A stretch of 64,000 bases of DNA. It comes from Chloroflexota bacterium. Lineage in GTDB: Bacteria > Chloroflexota > Anaerolineae > Anaerolineales > Anaerolineaceae. Below the pieces are notes generated by a model. The model worked only from the letters and a program-made list of their open reading frames with translations, made no database searches and was not told the DNA's origin. Shown here one piece after another: positions 43,962 through 52,315 of this stretch; within the stretch, counting starts at the first letter, position 1, and each line of letters starts with the position of its first letter. The DNA lies in the NCBI GenBank assembly GCA_004347695.1, contig SLTK01000002.1, forward strand, positions 113,635 to 177,634. Reading direction: 5' to 3'. A program made the translations under genes and the position numbers.

Positions 43962-44411
43962 ATGGAGAGGTCACCTTTAACGAAGATTGTTCTCACATTC
44001 CCCATTCAGGCCGGTAAAGTGGAAGCCTGGCGAAGGTTTTGCCAGGAATTATCCGGCTCTCGCCAAAGACAATACGAGGCCTCACGTCGGCGATTGGGCA
44101 TCACACACGAAAGGATGGCCTTGATGGAGACCTCGTTTGGAGCGACGGCTGTAACCACTCTTGAAGCTCCTGATGTTGCCAGAGCGCTGGGACTGCTTAT
44201 TTCTTCGGATCACGCTTTTGATATCTGGTATCGCGAACGATTGCACGAACTGCATGGCATCCATCTGGTTGGATATGAACGTTACTCCCAGTCCATGCTG
44301 CCGCAAGATCCAGATATACACTTCGATTGGGTAGCGGATTCCGCTATAGTCGAAAGCTCTTCAAGCGCTTTCATGATGAAATCGAGAAAGGACAAAGAAG
44401 ATGAACGGTAA
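43962..44411 (+). CDS. Hypothetical protein, DUF6176-like
   Basis: The 149-residue soluble protein has a ferredoxin-like alternation (KIVLTFPIQAGKVEAWRRFC; RLGITHERMALMETSFGATA; HAFDIWYRERLHELHGIHL) that resembles the DUF6176 family, suggested with caution. It is divergent from the BTAD regulator with about 55 bases between them and may be its target. It overlaps the next gene by 11 bases. Confidence 0.62.
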   Translation: MERSPLTKIVLTFPIQAGKVEAWRRFCQELSGSRQRQYEASRRRLGITHERMALMETSFGATAVTTLEAPDVARALGLLISSDHAFDIWYRERLHELHGIHLVGYERYSQSMLPQDPDIHFDWVADSAIVESSSSAFMMKSRKDKEDER

Positions 44412-44745
44412 ACGATTTGACAAGCGCATTAATCGGGATTTTGACAGGGCAAAAAGAGACCTGGCTGTATTAAAAGACGATGCCGTTACGGGATTGAACA
44501 TGAAATTCGAGCAGTTGGCAGAACGCCCGATAAAAACGGCGGAGGTTGCTATGAAGACCCTGAATAAATCCATCGGGCAAGGTTTGCATCAATACAACGC
44601 GAAAGTCCAGGGCGTTGTAAGCAATGTTCCAGGCGACCTGAGCAAGAAAGTCGCTGGATACCCCTGGGTGGCAATTACCGCGTCTATGGTTCTTGGCATG
44701 TTGCTGGGTGTTATGCTCAAACCAGGCCGGCATGTTGTCAGCTAA
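44401..44745 (+). CDS. DUF883/ElaB-YqjD-like tail-anchored protein
   Basis: The 114-residue protein is a charged helix ending in a membrane segment with glycine zipper (YPWVAITASMVLGMLLGVML), the layout of ElaB/YqjD proteins that tether stationary-phase ribosomes to the membrane. It overlaps the preceding gene by 11 bases, implying coupled expression. Confidence 0.7.
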   Translation: MNGKRFDKRINRDFDRAKRDLAVLKDDAVTGLNMKFEQLAERPIKTAEVAMKTLNKSIGQGLHQYNAKVQGVVSNVPGDLSKKVAGYPWVAITASMVLGMLLGVMLKPGRHVVS

Positions 44746-44811
44746 ATGCGCCGATCAAGGTATGTACATGGTTTCATCCCGCAACCACCTGTCGAAAGGA
44801 GAGAGAATAAA

Positions 44812-45246
44812 ATGACCGAATATAGAGAGGTAAGAACGGAACATCATGAAGCAGGCCAGACACAACGTGTCACCACCTTCAAAGCTACCCAACTCATCTG
44901 GCTGCTGTTTGGCCTTCTCGAAGCTGCGATTGCACTGCGTATATTGTTTAAGTTGATCGCAGTCAATCCAGGCAACCCATTTGCAGTGTTACTTTACACT
45001 GTGACCAATCCTTTCCTGGCCCCCTTTGTGAGTCTGAAAGGGTCGCCATCTGCTGAGGGAATGGTGCTGGAAGTTTCGTCCGTCATTGCCATGATCGTTT
45101 ACGCGCTGATCGCCTGGGCTCTGGAAAGGCTGGTTTATGTGCTTTTCTATCGTCCGCGCGGGCACGTAAGCGTCAGACAAACGGTTGTAGAGGATCACAT
45201 ACCTCCACCGCCAGACGACACTATCCCACCAGAACGCCCCCGGTAA
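44812..45246 (+). CDS. YggT-like membrane protein
   Basis: The 144-residue protein has two membrane regions. LIWLLFGLLEAAIALRILFK and NPGNPFAVLLYTVTNPFLAP correspond to the YggT pattern, and a Pro-rich tail follows (PPPPDDTIPPERPR). AAGGAG precedes the ATG. It continues a run of small plus-strand membrane genes. Confidence 0.72.
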   Translation: MTEYREVRTEHHEAGQTQRVTTFKATQLIWLLFGLLEAAIALRILFKLIAVNPGNPFAVLLYTVTNPFLAPFVSLKGSPSAEGMVLEVSSVIAMIVYALIAWALERLVYVLFYRPRGHVSVRQTVVEDHIPPPPDDTIPPERPR

Positions 45247-45304
45247 CCGGTCACTTTTGATCATGGACGTGACATTAATGCCCGTTGACTAACCAGTCTG
45301 ATTA

Positions 45305-45385
45305 GCCAGATGACCAGTGGACATGCGAGAACACCGCAGAACATGAAGAAATTGTTTTGTGGACAGGTTTAACTGGTCATCTGGC
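45305..45385. repeat. 14-bp inverted repeat before the rhomboid gene
   Basis: GCCAGATGACCAGT (45305-45318) and ACTGGTCATCTGGC (45372-45385) are exact inverse complements 53 bases apart. They may form a long hairpin in the 5' leader or end the previous transcript. Confidence 0.7.
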
Positions 45386-45417
45386 AGGCTGTTTTCCGGA
45401 AGGAAGGATAAAACCTT

Positions 45418-46071
45418 ATGCTCCCAATCGGTGATGATGACAGCACACGCAGAATTGTTCCTGTAGTTACTTATGCGTTGATCGCTCTGAATGTTCTGGT
45501 TTTCCTGATAGAACTAAGCGGTGGTGATGCCTTTGTTATCAAGTGGGCTTTTGTACCCAGCCGTTTCCTTGCCAACCCATCCGGTGATTTTTTGACGCTT
45601 TTTACATCGATGTTTATGCATGGAGGGTGGTTACACCTGCTGAGTAACATGCTTTACCTGTGGATTTTCGGCGACAATGTGGAAGATCGTTTCGGGCATA
45701 CCAAGTTCACGATCTTTTATTTGCTTTGTGGTATTGCGGCAATTTTTGCCCAGTTGGCTTTTAGTATCGGATCGAACGTGCCTAATTTGGGAGCGTCTGG
45801 GGCGATTGCCGGTGTGCTGGGTGCCTATATAGTGATGTTCCCAAGGGGGAGAGTACATGTGTTGATGGGAAGAGGCGTGATTCCAATGTCTGCACTGACG
45901 GTTATTGGATTATGGATTATTCTGCAGCTATTTAGCGGCATTGGTTCGATTACCAGTACCGCAGATACAGGCGGCGTGGCATACATGGCGCATATCGGTG
46001 GGTTTTTTGCCGGGTTGGTGTTGACCTATTTGTTGGGCGGAAAACGAGGATTACCGACATTGTCTTCGTGA
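45418..46071 (+). CDS. Rhomboid intramembrane serine protease
   Basis: The 217-residue protein has six hydrophobic segments, the HGGWLHLLSNM loop and catalytic Ser128 in GASGAIAG with His192 in AHIGGF. It cleaves membrane proteins within the bilayer. GAAGGAAGG precedes the ATG. The substrate is unknown; the adjacent tail-anchored or exported small proteins are possible candidates. Confidence 0.92.
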   Translation: MLPIGDDDSTRRIVPVVTYALIALNVLVFLIELSGGDAFVIKWAFVPSRFLANPSGDFLTLFTSMFMHGGWLHLLSNMLYLWIFGDNVEDRFGHTKFTIFYLLCGIAAIFAQLAFSIGSNVPNLGASGAIAGVLGAYIVMFPRGRVHVLMGRGVIPMSALTVIGLWIILQLFSGIGSITSTADTGGVAYMAHIGGFFAGLVLTYLLGGKRGLPTLSS

Positions 46072-46106
46072 CCATACTCAAAAGAGTTACTATAGAGGTG
46101 ATTGAA

Positions 46107-46628
46107 ATGACTACTACCAGGCAGAAAGAAGCAGCGAAGGAAAACATTGCTAAGGCGCAGCAAAGATGGCAGGAAATGACATCTCGGGAACGCGCTTTAG
46201 CTCAACCTGGAGGAAGGAAGCGTGCAAAGCCAGGAACGAAGGGTGAAGGCGACTACTTCCGGATCGTTGTACGCTCGAAAGACGAATTCACCACATTTCG
46301 CTACCATGATGTTGGCGAGAAAGGCCATATTCTGCGTCTTGCCGGCAAAAGGAGCAGCGGATCCTGGGATACCCAGACGTGGCTCATCAGTAAAGGCGAC
46401 GCTCACATTGAAGGCGACACGCTGGTTGCTGATACCGGTGATGCCAGAGAATTGATCGAAGCGCTGGGAACAAAGCCAAGGCATGTTAAGGGTGACATAT
46501 TTGAGGCAAAGGACAGGCCCAATGTTCCTGAAAGGAAAAAGCCGACGGACGCGCAACAACGAGCCCGACTTGAAAATATTAAGAAAGCCCAGCAAGCTCG
46601 TTGGGCAAACAAGACCAGGAAAGGCTAA
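46107..46628 (+). CDS. Hypothetical protein with terminal KAQQxRW motifs
   Basis: The 173-residue basic protein has ENIAKAQQRW at 12-21 and ENIKKAQQARW at 156-166, so the same short helix flanks a central domain (YFRIVVRSKDEFTTFRYHDV; TQTWLISKGDAHIEGDTLVA). Such lysine-rich arms suggest nucleic acid binding. GAGGTG precedes the ATG at 46107; an earlier start at 46068 overlaps rhomboid by four bases. No family recognised. Confidence 0.65.
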   Translation: MTTTRQKEAAKENIAKAQQRWQEMTSRERALAQPGGRKRAKPGTKGEGDYFRIVVRSKDEFTTFRYHDVGEKGHILRLAGKRSSGSWDTQTWLISKGDAHIEGDTLVADTGDARELIEALGTKPRHVKGDIFEAKDRPNVPERKKPTDAQQRARLENIKKAQQARWANKTRKG

Positions 46629-46961
46629 GCCATTCGCGCGAAGGTCAATGCTGATGTAACCAAATAAGTATTTTGCAAGGCAGGCAGCTCAACATCGGTT
46701 GTTCGAGCTGCCTCTGGGGGGACATCTGCAAAGAGCAGTTTTTTACGACAATAACTAGAGTGACGGCTTAAACTTACCTTCACAACGGACTTGGCTCCAC
46801 CCGGTCCGTTTTATAAATTGCAGTGCGCTCACAATAAATATCGTATAAAGGTAAGATTATGATTCCAATTACATAAAATTCCCTGTCAGATTTTTGGTGA
46901 TTTTCCGTTTACTCCATTGAAACATGGCCGCGTTTCAATCCACAACATGGAGGAATTTTCA
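46629..46961. other. Intergenic region before the ECF sigma gene
   Basis: It holds a hairpin at 46682-46713 (AGGCAGCTC/GAGCTGCCT), a weak terminator at 46784-46812 (AACGGAC/GTCCGTT then T's), and an inverted repeat ATTGAAAC/GTTTCAAT at 46916-46939 close before the sigma gene. The last may be an operator or an ECF-controlled element. Confidence 0.55.
46682..46713 (+). terminator. Stem-loop after the KAQQxRW gene
   Basis: A 9-bp stem AGGCAGCTC/GAGCTGCCT is extended by further pairing of the loop (AACA/TGTT). There is no T-tract, so termination is uncertain. Confidence 0.5.
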
Positions 46962-47546
46962 TTGAAAGATGCCAGATTGTTTCAGGACTTTAACCGATGG
47001 TTTACGGGTGGGGAGCGAGAAACCCCGCTGTTCGATTCAGAAGCCTTCAATGAACTGTATGAACAAAGCTACCTCGCGGTATTTCGTTACATTTATGGTT
47101 TACGCGGTGGGCCAGTGGAGGATATCGAAGATCTGACTGCGGAAACGTTCACCCGTGCATGGAAAGCCCGCCGTACCTTTGTAGGTGACCTGCACAACGC
47201 AGCCACCGGCTGGCTGTTGCGGATTGCCCGCCGGTTGGTAATCGACGGATATCGTTATGATCGCTCGCGAATTCAGGCCGGTGACGAACCGCCAGATGAT
47301 ATCCCGCAACTCGGCCCCGCACCGGAAAATCTGGTATTGATGGGCGAACAATACGAAACGCTCTGGAAGCTGCTGCAGTGCCTAACTGGTCGCCAGCGCG
47401 AAATGCTGGTGCTGCGTTACTTCCTGGATTGGCGCGTCAACCAGATTGGCGAGTATCTACAAATTTCTGAAAACACAGTTTCTGTAACGATCCATCGAAC
47501 ACTCGCGCAACTGAATCGTGAGTGGCCCGATGAAAGGGAGTATTAA
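46962..47546 (+). CDS. ECF-type RNA polymerase sigma factor
   Basis: The roughly 194-residue protein has sigma region 2 (FNELYEQSYLAVFRYIYGLR; DLTAETFTRAWKARRTF) and region 4 (LTGRQREMLVLRYFLDWRVN; YLQISENTVSVTIHRTLAQL). The TTG at 46962 was preferred because GGAGGA ends seven bases upstream; the ATG at 46947 has no site. The next gene, a membrane protein of anti-sigma type, starts one base after its stop. Confidence 0.9.
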   Translation: MKDARLFQDFNRWFTGGERETPLFDSEAFNELYEQSYLAVFRYIYGLRGGPVEDIEDLTAETFTRAWKARRTFVGDLHNAATGWLLRIARRLVIDGYRYDRSRIQAGDEPPDDIPQLGPAPENLVLMGEQYETLWKLLQCLTGRQREMLVLRYFLDWRVNQIGEYLQISENTVSVTIHRTLAQLNREWPDEREY

Positions 47547-47547
47547 A

Positions 47548-48975
47548 ATGCCTGACCTTTCTAACGAGAAAATGAATTCTGAGAAAATCGAAAAAATGTT
47601 GGAGTCGGTTCAACCTGAACCAGGTAATCGGTTCCACCAGCGTATGACCAAGGTGCCGTGGAAATTAGCCGATCATCCTGTTATGAAACAAAAACAACAG
47701 AGATACGGGATCGCTATTTCTATCGTAGCCATATTGGTAATAATTTCCGTTTTCTTGACAACACCAGCTGGAAATGTGTTGGCACAAGAAATATTAAGTT
47801 TCTTTGCTCGGTCTGAAGGGAATGTAAAACCTGTTCCGACTGAATACATGACCGAACCACTGCCCACGCACACACCTGAACCGCCATATGGTCTTGCTCT
47901 GGTGCCTGTTGAGGTGGATGACTTCGTTTCCCAACCCCCAATTTTGCCGGCACCACGTGGTATTCATTTGGACGAGGCAGAAAGCCTTGTGGGGTTTGAC
48001 CTGTTCGAGCCTTCCAAATTGCCACGTGATTACGCTTTGACCAAGGTGGAGTTCGACAATAAAAATAAAACCGTAAGAATGGAATTCAAATCTCCGCAGG
48101 CTGGATCGGGTGAATTTTTCGCAATTACGCAGAGTAAAGGTTTGGAACCGATCGAAGTAGGCGCTTCTGCGGAAGTTGAAAATATTCAAATCGGAAATTC
48201 TATTGCGCAGTTCGTCCAGGGAGGGTGGTTCACACCCTTGGACTCCACTGTAGCGACTTGGACAGGTGAGGGTGGACCTTCCATACTTCGCTGGGAAGCG
48301 GAAGGTATTTCCGTCGAGATACTTTTCATGCTCAACGATTCATTCCTCCCGGCCTATATTACACGCGATGAGATGATCGACCTGGCTGAAGGGTTAGTGC
48401 AATGCCCATCTTCGAATTCCGAAGCTTGCGACGGCGATCAGGTAATTATCAACCGTTTGCCTGTTCCCCCCAATGATACAGATTGGATGGAGGCCTACAG
48501 GAGTGTAGCTGAAGTCGAAGCGTTATCTGAATTTGATATACTCGTACCTGGCCTGCTCCCGGAAGGAATTCCATTCAGCCATGTCCGTTTTAATGCCAAT
48601 TTTCAAACAGCCTGGATTGAAAGCGGCGATTGGGCGAATGATTTAACGCATATCAGCGGGCCTAACTTACGCATTTTTCAGAGTGTACTTACCCAGCAGA
48701 ATGAAACCTACCCGGAGAACTACCCGCCTGAAGCCATCGAAGCTGTTTCGATCAATGGGTATGCCGGTAAACTTTATAGAGGCAGCCTGACTTGGCCTAA
48801 TGCAGCCACTGGTGAGCCAACCCCTGCGCCAATTTGGAACCCCGAATCAGGCATTGTATGGGTAACATGGACCACTGATACGATGAATTACAGCATACGT
48901 TTCGATCCCGGATATATGGGCGGGGAACGCCTGTCACCCCAAAATCTGCTTTTGATCGCGGAAAGCCTGCATTAG
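47548..48975 (+). CDS. Predicted anti-sigma factor with large extracytoplasmic domain
   Basis: The 475-residue protein has a cytoplasmic N-terminus of about 50 residues, one membrane helix (YGIAISIVAILVIISVFLTT, about 53-72) and a long extracytoplasmic part with two similar halves resembling DUF4367 domains (LVGFDLFEPSKLPRDYALTK; SEFDILVPGLLPEGIPFSHV). It follows the ECF gene by one base, the standard sigma/anti-sigma arrangement. No classical zinc anti-sigma motif is seen. A terminator follows. Confidence 0.8.
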   Translation: MPDLSNEKMNSEKIEKMLESVQPEPGNRFHQRMTKVPWKLADHPVMKQKQQRYGIAISIVAILVIISVFLTTPAGNVLAQEILSFFARSEGNVKPVPTEYMTEPLPTHTPEPPYGLALVPVEVDDFVSQPPILPAPRGIHLDEAESLVGFDLFEPSKLPRDYALTKVEFDNKNKTVRMEFKSPQAGSGEFFAITQSKGLEPIEVGASAEVENIQIGNSIAQFVQGGWFTPLDSTVATWTGEGGPSILRWEAEGISVEILFMLNDSFLPAYITRDEMIDLAEGLVQCPSSNSEACDGDQVIINRLPVPPNDTDWMEAYRSVAEVEALSEFDILVPGLLPEGIPFSHVRFNANFQTAWIESGDWANDLTHISGPNLRIFQSVLTQQNETYPENYPPEAIEAVSINGYAGKLYRGSLTWPNAATGEPTPAPIWNPESGIVWVTWTTDTMNYSIRFDPGYMGGERLSPQNLLLIAESLH

Positions 48976-49028
48976 TGAAAGAGAATACACCTCAGGTCAG
49001 TTGTCTATAACCTGGAAAGATAACAAGG

Positions 49029-49064
49029 AGCTGGCCTCGAATAAAGGCCAGCTTCTTGTTGTTT
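49029..49064 (+). terminator. Terminator of the sigma/anti-sigma operon
   Basis: A perfect 9-bp stem AGCTGGCCT/AGGCCAGCT with a seven-base loop is followed by TCTTGTTGTTT. Confidence 0.8.
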
Positions 49065-49088
49065 AACGCACCTTCGCCACATATTTCG

Positions 49089-49853
49089 TTATTTAGTTTG
49101 GTCCGTTGAATTATGCGTACTCAAGTTTTGATGGATAGCCTTTTCCAGCAGCGCAATGGTCTCCGGAAGCAGGATTTTTCGGATTTGTTGGAATTGGCGC
49201 GTGGGCAGCAACGAATTTAGATCTTCATTGAAAATAGTTTGATTTACATTCGATTTTATAAACTCAAGCAGTTCTTTAAAATACTCGTGAGGTTCAAGGC
49301 CGGTCCTTTCTTGAATAACCTCGCGATTGTAGGTATATCCCTGGATAAAAAAATGGTGAATATCATACATATCCCGGCCAGCGATGGTTTTATGTTGTTT
49401 GAACCGATCTGTTAACGCAACCAATTTATTGCCAAACATGGTCTCGATTGTCTGGCTGCTCATCAGCCGGTCAATTTCTGGAAAATATTCAGTTTTATAA
49501 CGGTTGGCTTTGGGCACGATATTGCTGGCGCTGACTTTTAACGTACTTCGTTGCCTCGGTTTGCTCGGATAGCGCAATTGAAAAAATAACACTTTGTCGA
49601 ATTCAAACGTAATTGACATACCCAATTTGTCGAATATTTTGTGAAAAACAGGTCTTAATTCAATAAATTTACCGTCACCGATCACATCAAAATCGAGATC
49701 AACCGAGAAGCGATCCAGGTAGCCAAGCATGGCTGCGCAAGTGCCGCCCTTGAATGCCAGGCTTTGGGCAAGCAGAGGTTCATCAACAATCTCGATCAAT
49801 AAGCGGTTGAGCTGGGATTTGTGCAGCAAATCTTCTGGCCTGGTTTCGACCAT
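49089..49853 (-). CDS. AbiEii-like nucleotidyltransferase toxin
   Basis: The 254-residue protein is in the AbiEii/AbiGii family: LAFKGGTCAAMLGYLDRFSV then DLDFDVIGDG gives the GG...D-x-D nucleotidyltransferase centre, and LTDRFKQHKTIAGRDMYDIH a later conserved block. Such toxins modify tRNA or other targets and provide abortive phage defence as type IV systems. The gene follows the antitoxin gene with no gap. Confidence 0.88.
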   Translation of the reverse strand: MVETRPEDLLHKSQLNRLLIEIVDEPLLAQSLAFKGGTCAAMLGYLDRFSVDLDFDVIGDGKFIELRPVFHKIFDKLGMSITFEFDKVLFFQLRYPSKPRQRSTLKVSASNIVPKANRYKTEYFPEIDRLMSSQTIETMFGNKLVALTDRFKQHKTIAGRDMYDIHHFFIQGYTYNREVIQERTGLEPHEYFKELLEFIKSNVNQTIFNEDLNSLLPTRQFQQIRKILLPETIALLEKAIHQNLSTHNSTDQTK

Positions 49854-50384
49854 TTAATATCCTACTTTCTCTTTAATGGCTTTCATTTTCTCGATATCCA
49901 TTAATTTTGGAACATCAAAATGATATTTCGGGCTGAAATAAAGCATATCGGCAGCAGCTCGTTCGACAGTTGCGGTGAAAACCCCATTTTGTTCTTCAAC
50001 TCCGGCAGGGTGAAAAAGAAATTCATCTTTTAGCTGGCGGTAGCGGAATGACCACGGACCGACAGACACGCGCTTAGAAATATCTGCCGCATATGTATAG
50101 TCGTAAACAGCTTGCGAGATTACACCGGCGGTTGCCAAAACCGACTCGGTCGTCAGATAGGTATAGCGATGAATGATCGCTCTTCCGAGGATCAATGGAT
50201 TGAGCATTTCCAGCGGGACGGTCGCATACAAGCCTTTATATATTGGATAAAGAATCCCGCGCGCGATGGAGCGGGAAATTGTCATATACAATGTATGCCG
50301 GTTGCTGATCTTCCAAAGTACGGCTAGATCATTGGTATGATAGATTTTTTGATCAATTTGAAGAAGTTCTCTTATCCTATACAT
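49854..50384 (-). CDS. AbiEi-like antitoxin / transcriptional repressor
   Basis: The 176-residue protein fits the AbiEi role: a winged-helix-like N-terminus (TNDLAVLWKISNRHTLYMTI; ARGILYPIYKGLYAT) and a C-terminal part with ATVERAAADMLYFSPKYHF. Its stop is adjacent to the toxin ATG, so the two form an operon. The ATG lies inside a 26-bp palindrome and no ribosome binding site precedes it, suggesting leaderless translation and autorepression. Confidence 0.82.
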   Translation of the reverse strand: MYRIRELLQIDQKIYHTNDLAVLWKISNRHTLYMTISRSIARGILYPIYKGLYATVPLEMLNPLILGRAIIHRYTYLTTESVLATAGVISQAVYDYTYAADISKRVSVGPWSFRYRQLKDEFLFHPAGVEEQNGVFTATVERAAADMLYFSPKYHFDVPKLMDIEKMKAIKEKVGY

Positions 50385-50398
50385 ATATGTATAGGATA
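50373..50398. promoter_or_regulatory. Perfect 26-bp palindrome over the antitoxin start codon
   Basis: Arms TATCCTATACATA and TATGTATAGGATA are exact complements. The ATG of the antitoxin is at 50382-50384 on the minus strand, in the right half. It is a likely autoregulatory operator. Confidence 0.8.
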
Positions 50399-50497
50399 TA
50401 ACAATGTAATTCGTATGTCAAGCAAAATCCACCTGGATGCTGGGCTGGCTATCTAACTTCGACAATGCGTATTGAGGGTCCGACACCAGGTTTCCAA

Positions 50498-52234
50498 TTA
50501 CTTCCCAAACCCATAGACTCGGTACTGCCCCTGTTCGGTAAGGCGTATCAGGCCGTTACCTTCCAATTCTCGCTCTACCAGCGGATAATCGCCGTAGGCG
50601 GTGGTGTCCACCACAATATAGGTTATCTCCAACTCGCGCAGCAAATCAATCGCCTGAGGCGTCGGGAACTGGTCGAGCGTAGGTCTGATATTTAGATATT
50701 GGGGCGGTTGATAGGCATTGAACAGGCCGCCGATGAAGGGTTTGCCATGCATTAAATTAGCAAAAATGTTGATCTGGTCCTGCACCTGTTCGAATGGAAA
50801 CATCGCTACCGCGCCGTCGCCGGGTTGAGCTGCGAGCCAGGCGTCCAGCGGACGCGGTTCGATTTTGGTCAACTGTTCTGTGTACGGGCCGGGGTAGAAA
50901 TCAAATAGCGCCAATGCGATCAGTGCTGCAGCCGCCCCCATCTGCCAGCGTCCTTTAAGGCGCTGCAGCACGGATGCCGCGCCTAACCCGGCCAACAGGG
51001 TGGTGAAAAGGTTGGTGAACAGACCAAAACGCGCGAGCGCCCGCATGCGGTCAAAGAAAGGCAAATGATTAAACAGCCAGTAGGTTGGCAAAAAGAGTGG
51101 CGTCTCGCTGCGACCCAAAAGCGGCTGCAAGAATCCCGGCACAGCGATCATCACCCGCTCGGCATTCCAGTGCAGATCCGTGCCCAACGCCAGGATGAAA
51201 GCTGCCAGCGCGACGGTCAAAGCTGCCCACACCAGCGGGCCTGAACCGGTCGATTTTCGCCTCCAAACGGCATAACCGATCAACACCAGGGTTACCAGGC
51301 CAATGTATAGCGTCGCCTCAGGCCACAGGTCGCGGTTGAAATGGCTGCCGACCCAACGCCCGAATAGAAAATGGTCAGTGGACGGCAAGAAGAAATCGGT
51401 CGGGCTGGCAGAATACATGCTGGCATATTCCCAGTCGCGGCTGGTGATGGTGCCGGTCGCGGCCAGGTTGAAAAAGTATTGTACAGAGAGATAAAGCAGA
51501 GGCACAGCCAGTATGATAAAAATCCCCACCTGCTTCCAGAAAGCGGCTTTTGTCAGGACGCTAAAACCGCCGAATAACAGATAGGCCAGCACAAATACCA
51601 GTGCAACCAGCAATACCATGTAAAGATAATACATCGAGGTGAAACCGATGAGTCCCAGGCTGACCGCCGCCAGAACAGCCGGCTGCCACCAGCCCCTGGC
51701 TTCGTTGCGAAGGATTCCCGTCAAACCCATGAAGAACAGCGGAAACCATTGAGTCGCTGCCAGGTTCAGGTGGCCAATCAACAGCTTGGCCATGCGGAAG
51801 GGCAGAAAGGCGAATACCACTCCCGCCAGCAGCGCCGCGCCTTCGGAATGGGTGAGGTGGCGTACCCAGCAGTACATTGCCCAGCCTGAAAGCACGAAGG
51901 TAAGCATCATTGCCAGGTTATATCCGGCAATAGGACCGAAGAAATGGCTAAAAAGAGCGCCGGGGAATACCGCTGCCAGCGCGGTGTCGGTGGTGGACAG
52001 GTTCCAACCCTCGGGATAATTCATCCATTCGCTGAAATAAGGATGCCCGCCGCCGTCAAAAAAAGCGTGCTCATACCAACCGGTCAACCACGCAAAGTAC
52101 AGATTATCACCGGTGCCGCCAAGCACCGAATCGCTCAGATGCAAAACCAGTGGGTAGGTGAAAGCCAGGGTTAAGGCTGTATAAAAGAGCAGCACGCCAA
52201 GGTGCCGCAGGAGATTTCCCCGCAGTGTACGCAT
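50498..52234 (-). CDS. Polytopic membrane protein, GT-C glycosyltransferase-like
   Basis: The 578-residue protein has about 11-12 hydrophobic segments. The first extracytoplasmic loop (GGTGDNLYFAWLTGWYEHAF) carries acidic residues as in GT-C glycosyltransferases or YfhO-type proteins, and the last 100 residues form a soluble domain. It may transfer sugars from a lipid carrier at the outer face. I see no sugar-pathway neighbours, so this is a fold-level assignment. Confidence 0.72.
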   Translation of the reverse strand: MRTLRGNLLRHLGVLLFYTALTLAFTYPLVLHLSDSVLGGTGDNLYFAWLTGWYEHAFFDGGGHPYFSEWMNYPEGWNLSTTDTALAAVFPGALFSHFFGPIAGYNLAMMLTFVLSGWAMYCWVRHLTHSEGAALLAGVVFAFLPFRMAKLLIGHLNLAATQWFPLFFMGLTGILRNEARGWWQPAVLAAVSLGLIGFTSMYYLYMVLLVALVFVLAYLLFGGFSVLTKAAFWKQVGIFIILAVPLLYLSVQYFFNLAATGTITSRDWEYASMYSASPTDFFLPSTDHFLFGRWVGSHFNRDLWPEATLYIGLVTLVLIGYAVWRRKSTGSGPLVWAALTVALAAFILALGTDLHWNAERVMIAVPGFLQPLLGRSETPLFLPTYWLFNHLPFFDRMRALARFGLFTNLFTTLLAGLGAASVLQRLKGRWQMGAAAALIALALFDFYPGPYTEQLTKIEPRPLDAWLAAQPGDGAVAMFPFEQVQDQINIFANLMHGKPFIGGLFNAYQPPQYLNIRPTLDQFPTPQAIDLLRELEITYIVVDTTAYGDYPLVERELEGNGLIRLTEQGQYRVYGFGK

Positions 52235-52315
52235 TAATTAGTTCCCTACGATGATTCTAACACGGGCGGAGGAAGAGCCCGGTGTTGTGGATCCCTCAAC
52301 TTCGGGGTATTCGCT

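Noticed and set aside
46916..46939. CRISPR repeat remnant (ATTGAAAC...GTTTCAAT)
   Set aside because: The ends look like common CRISPR repeat ends, but there is one copy only, the gap is 8 bases, and no spacer series or cas gene is present.
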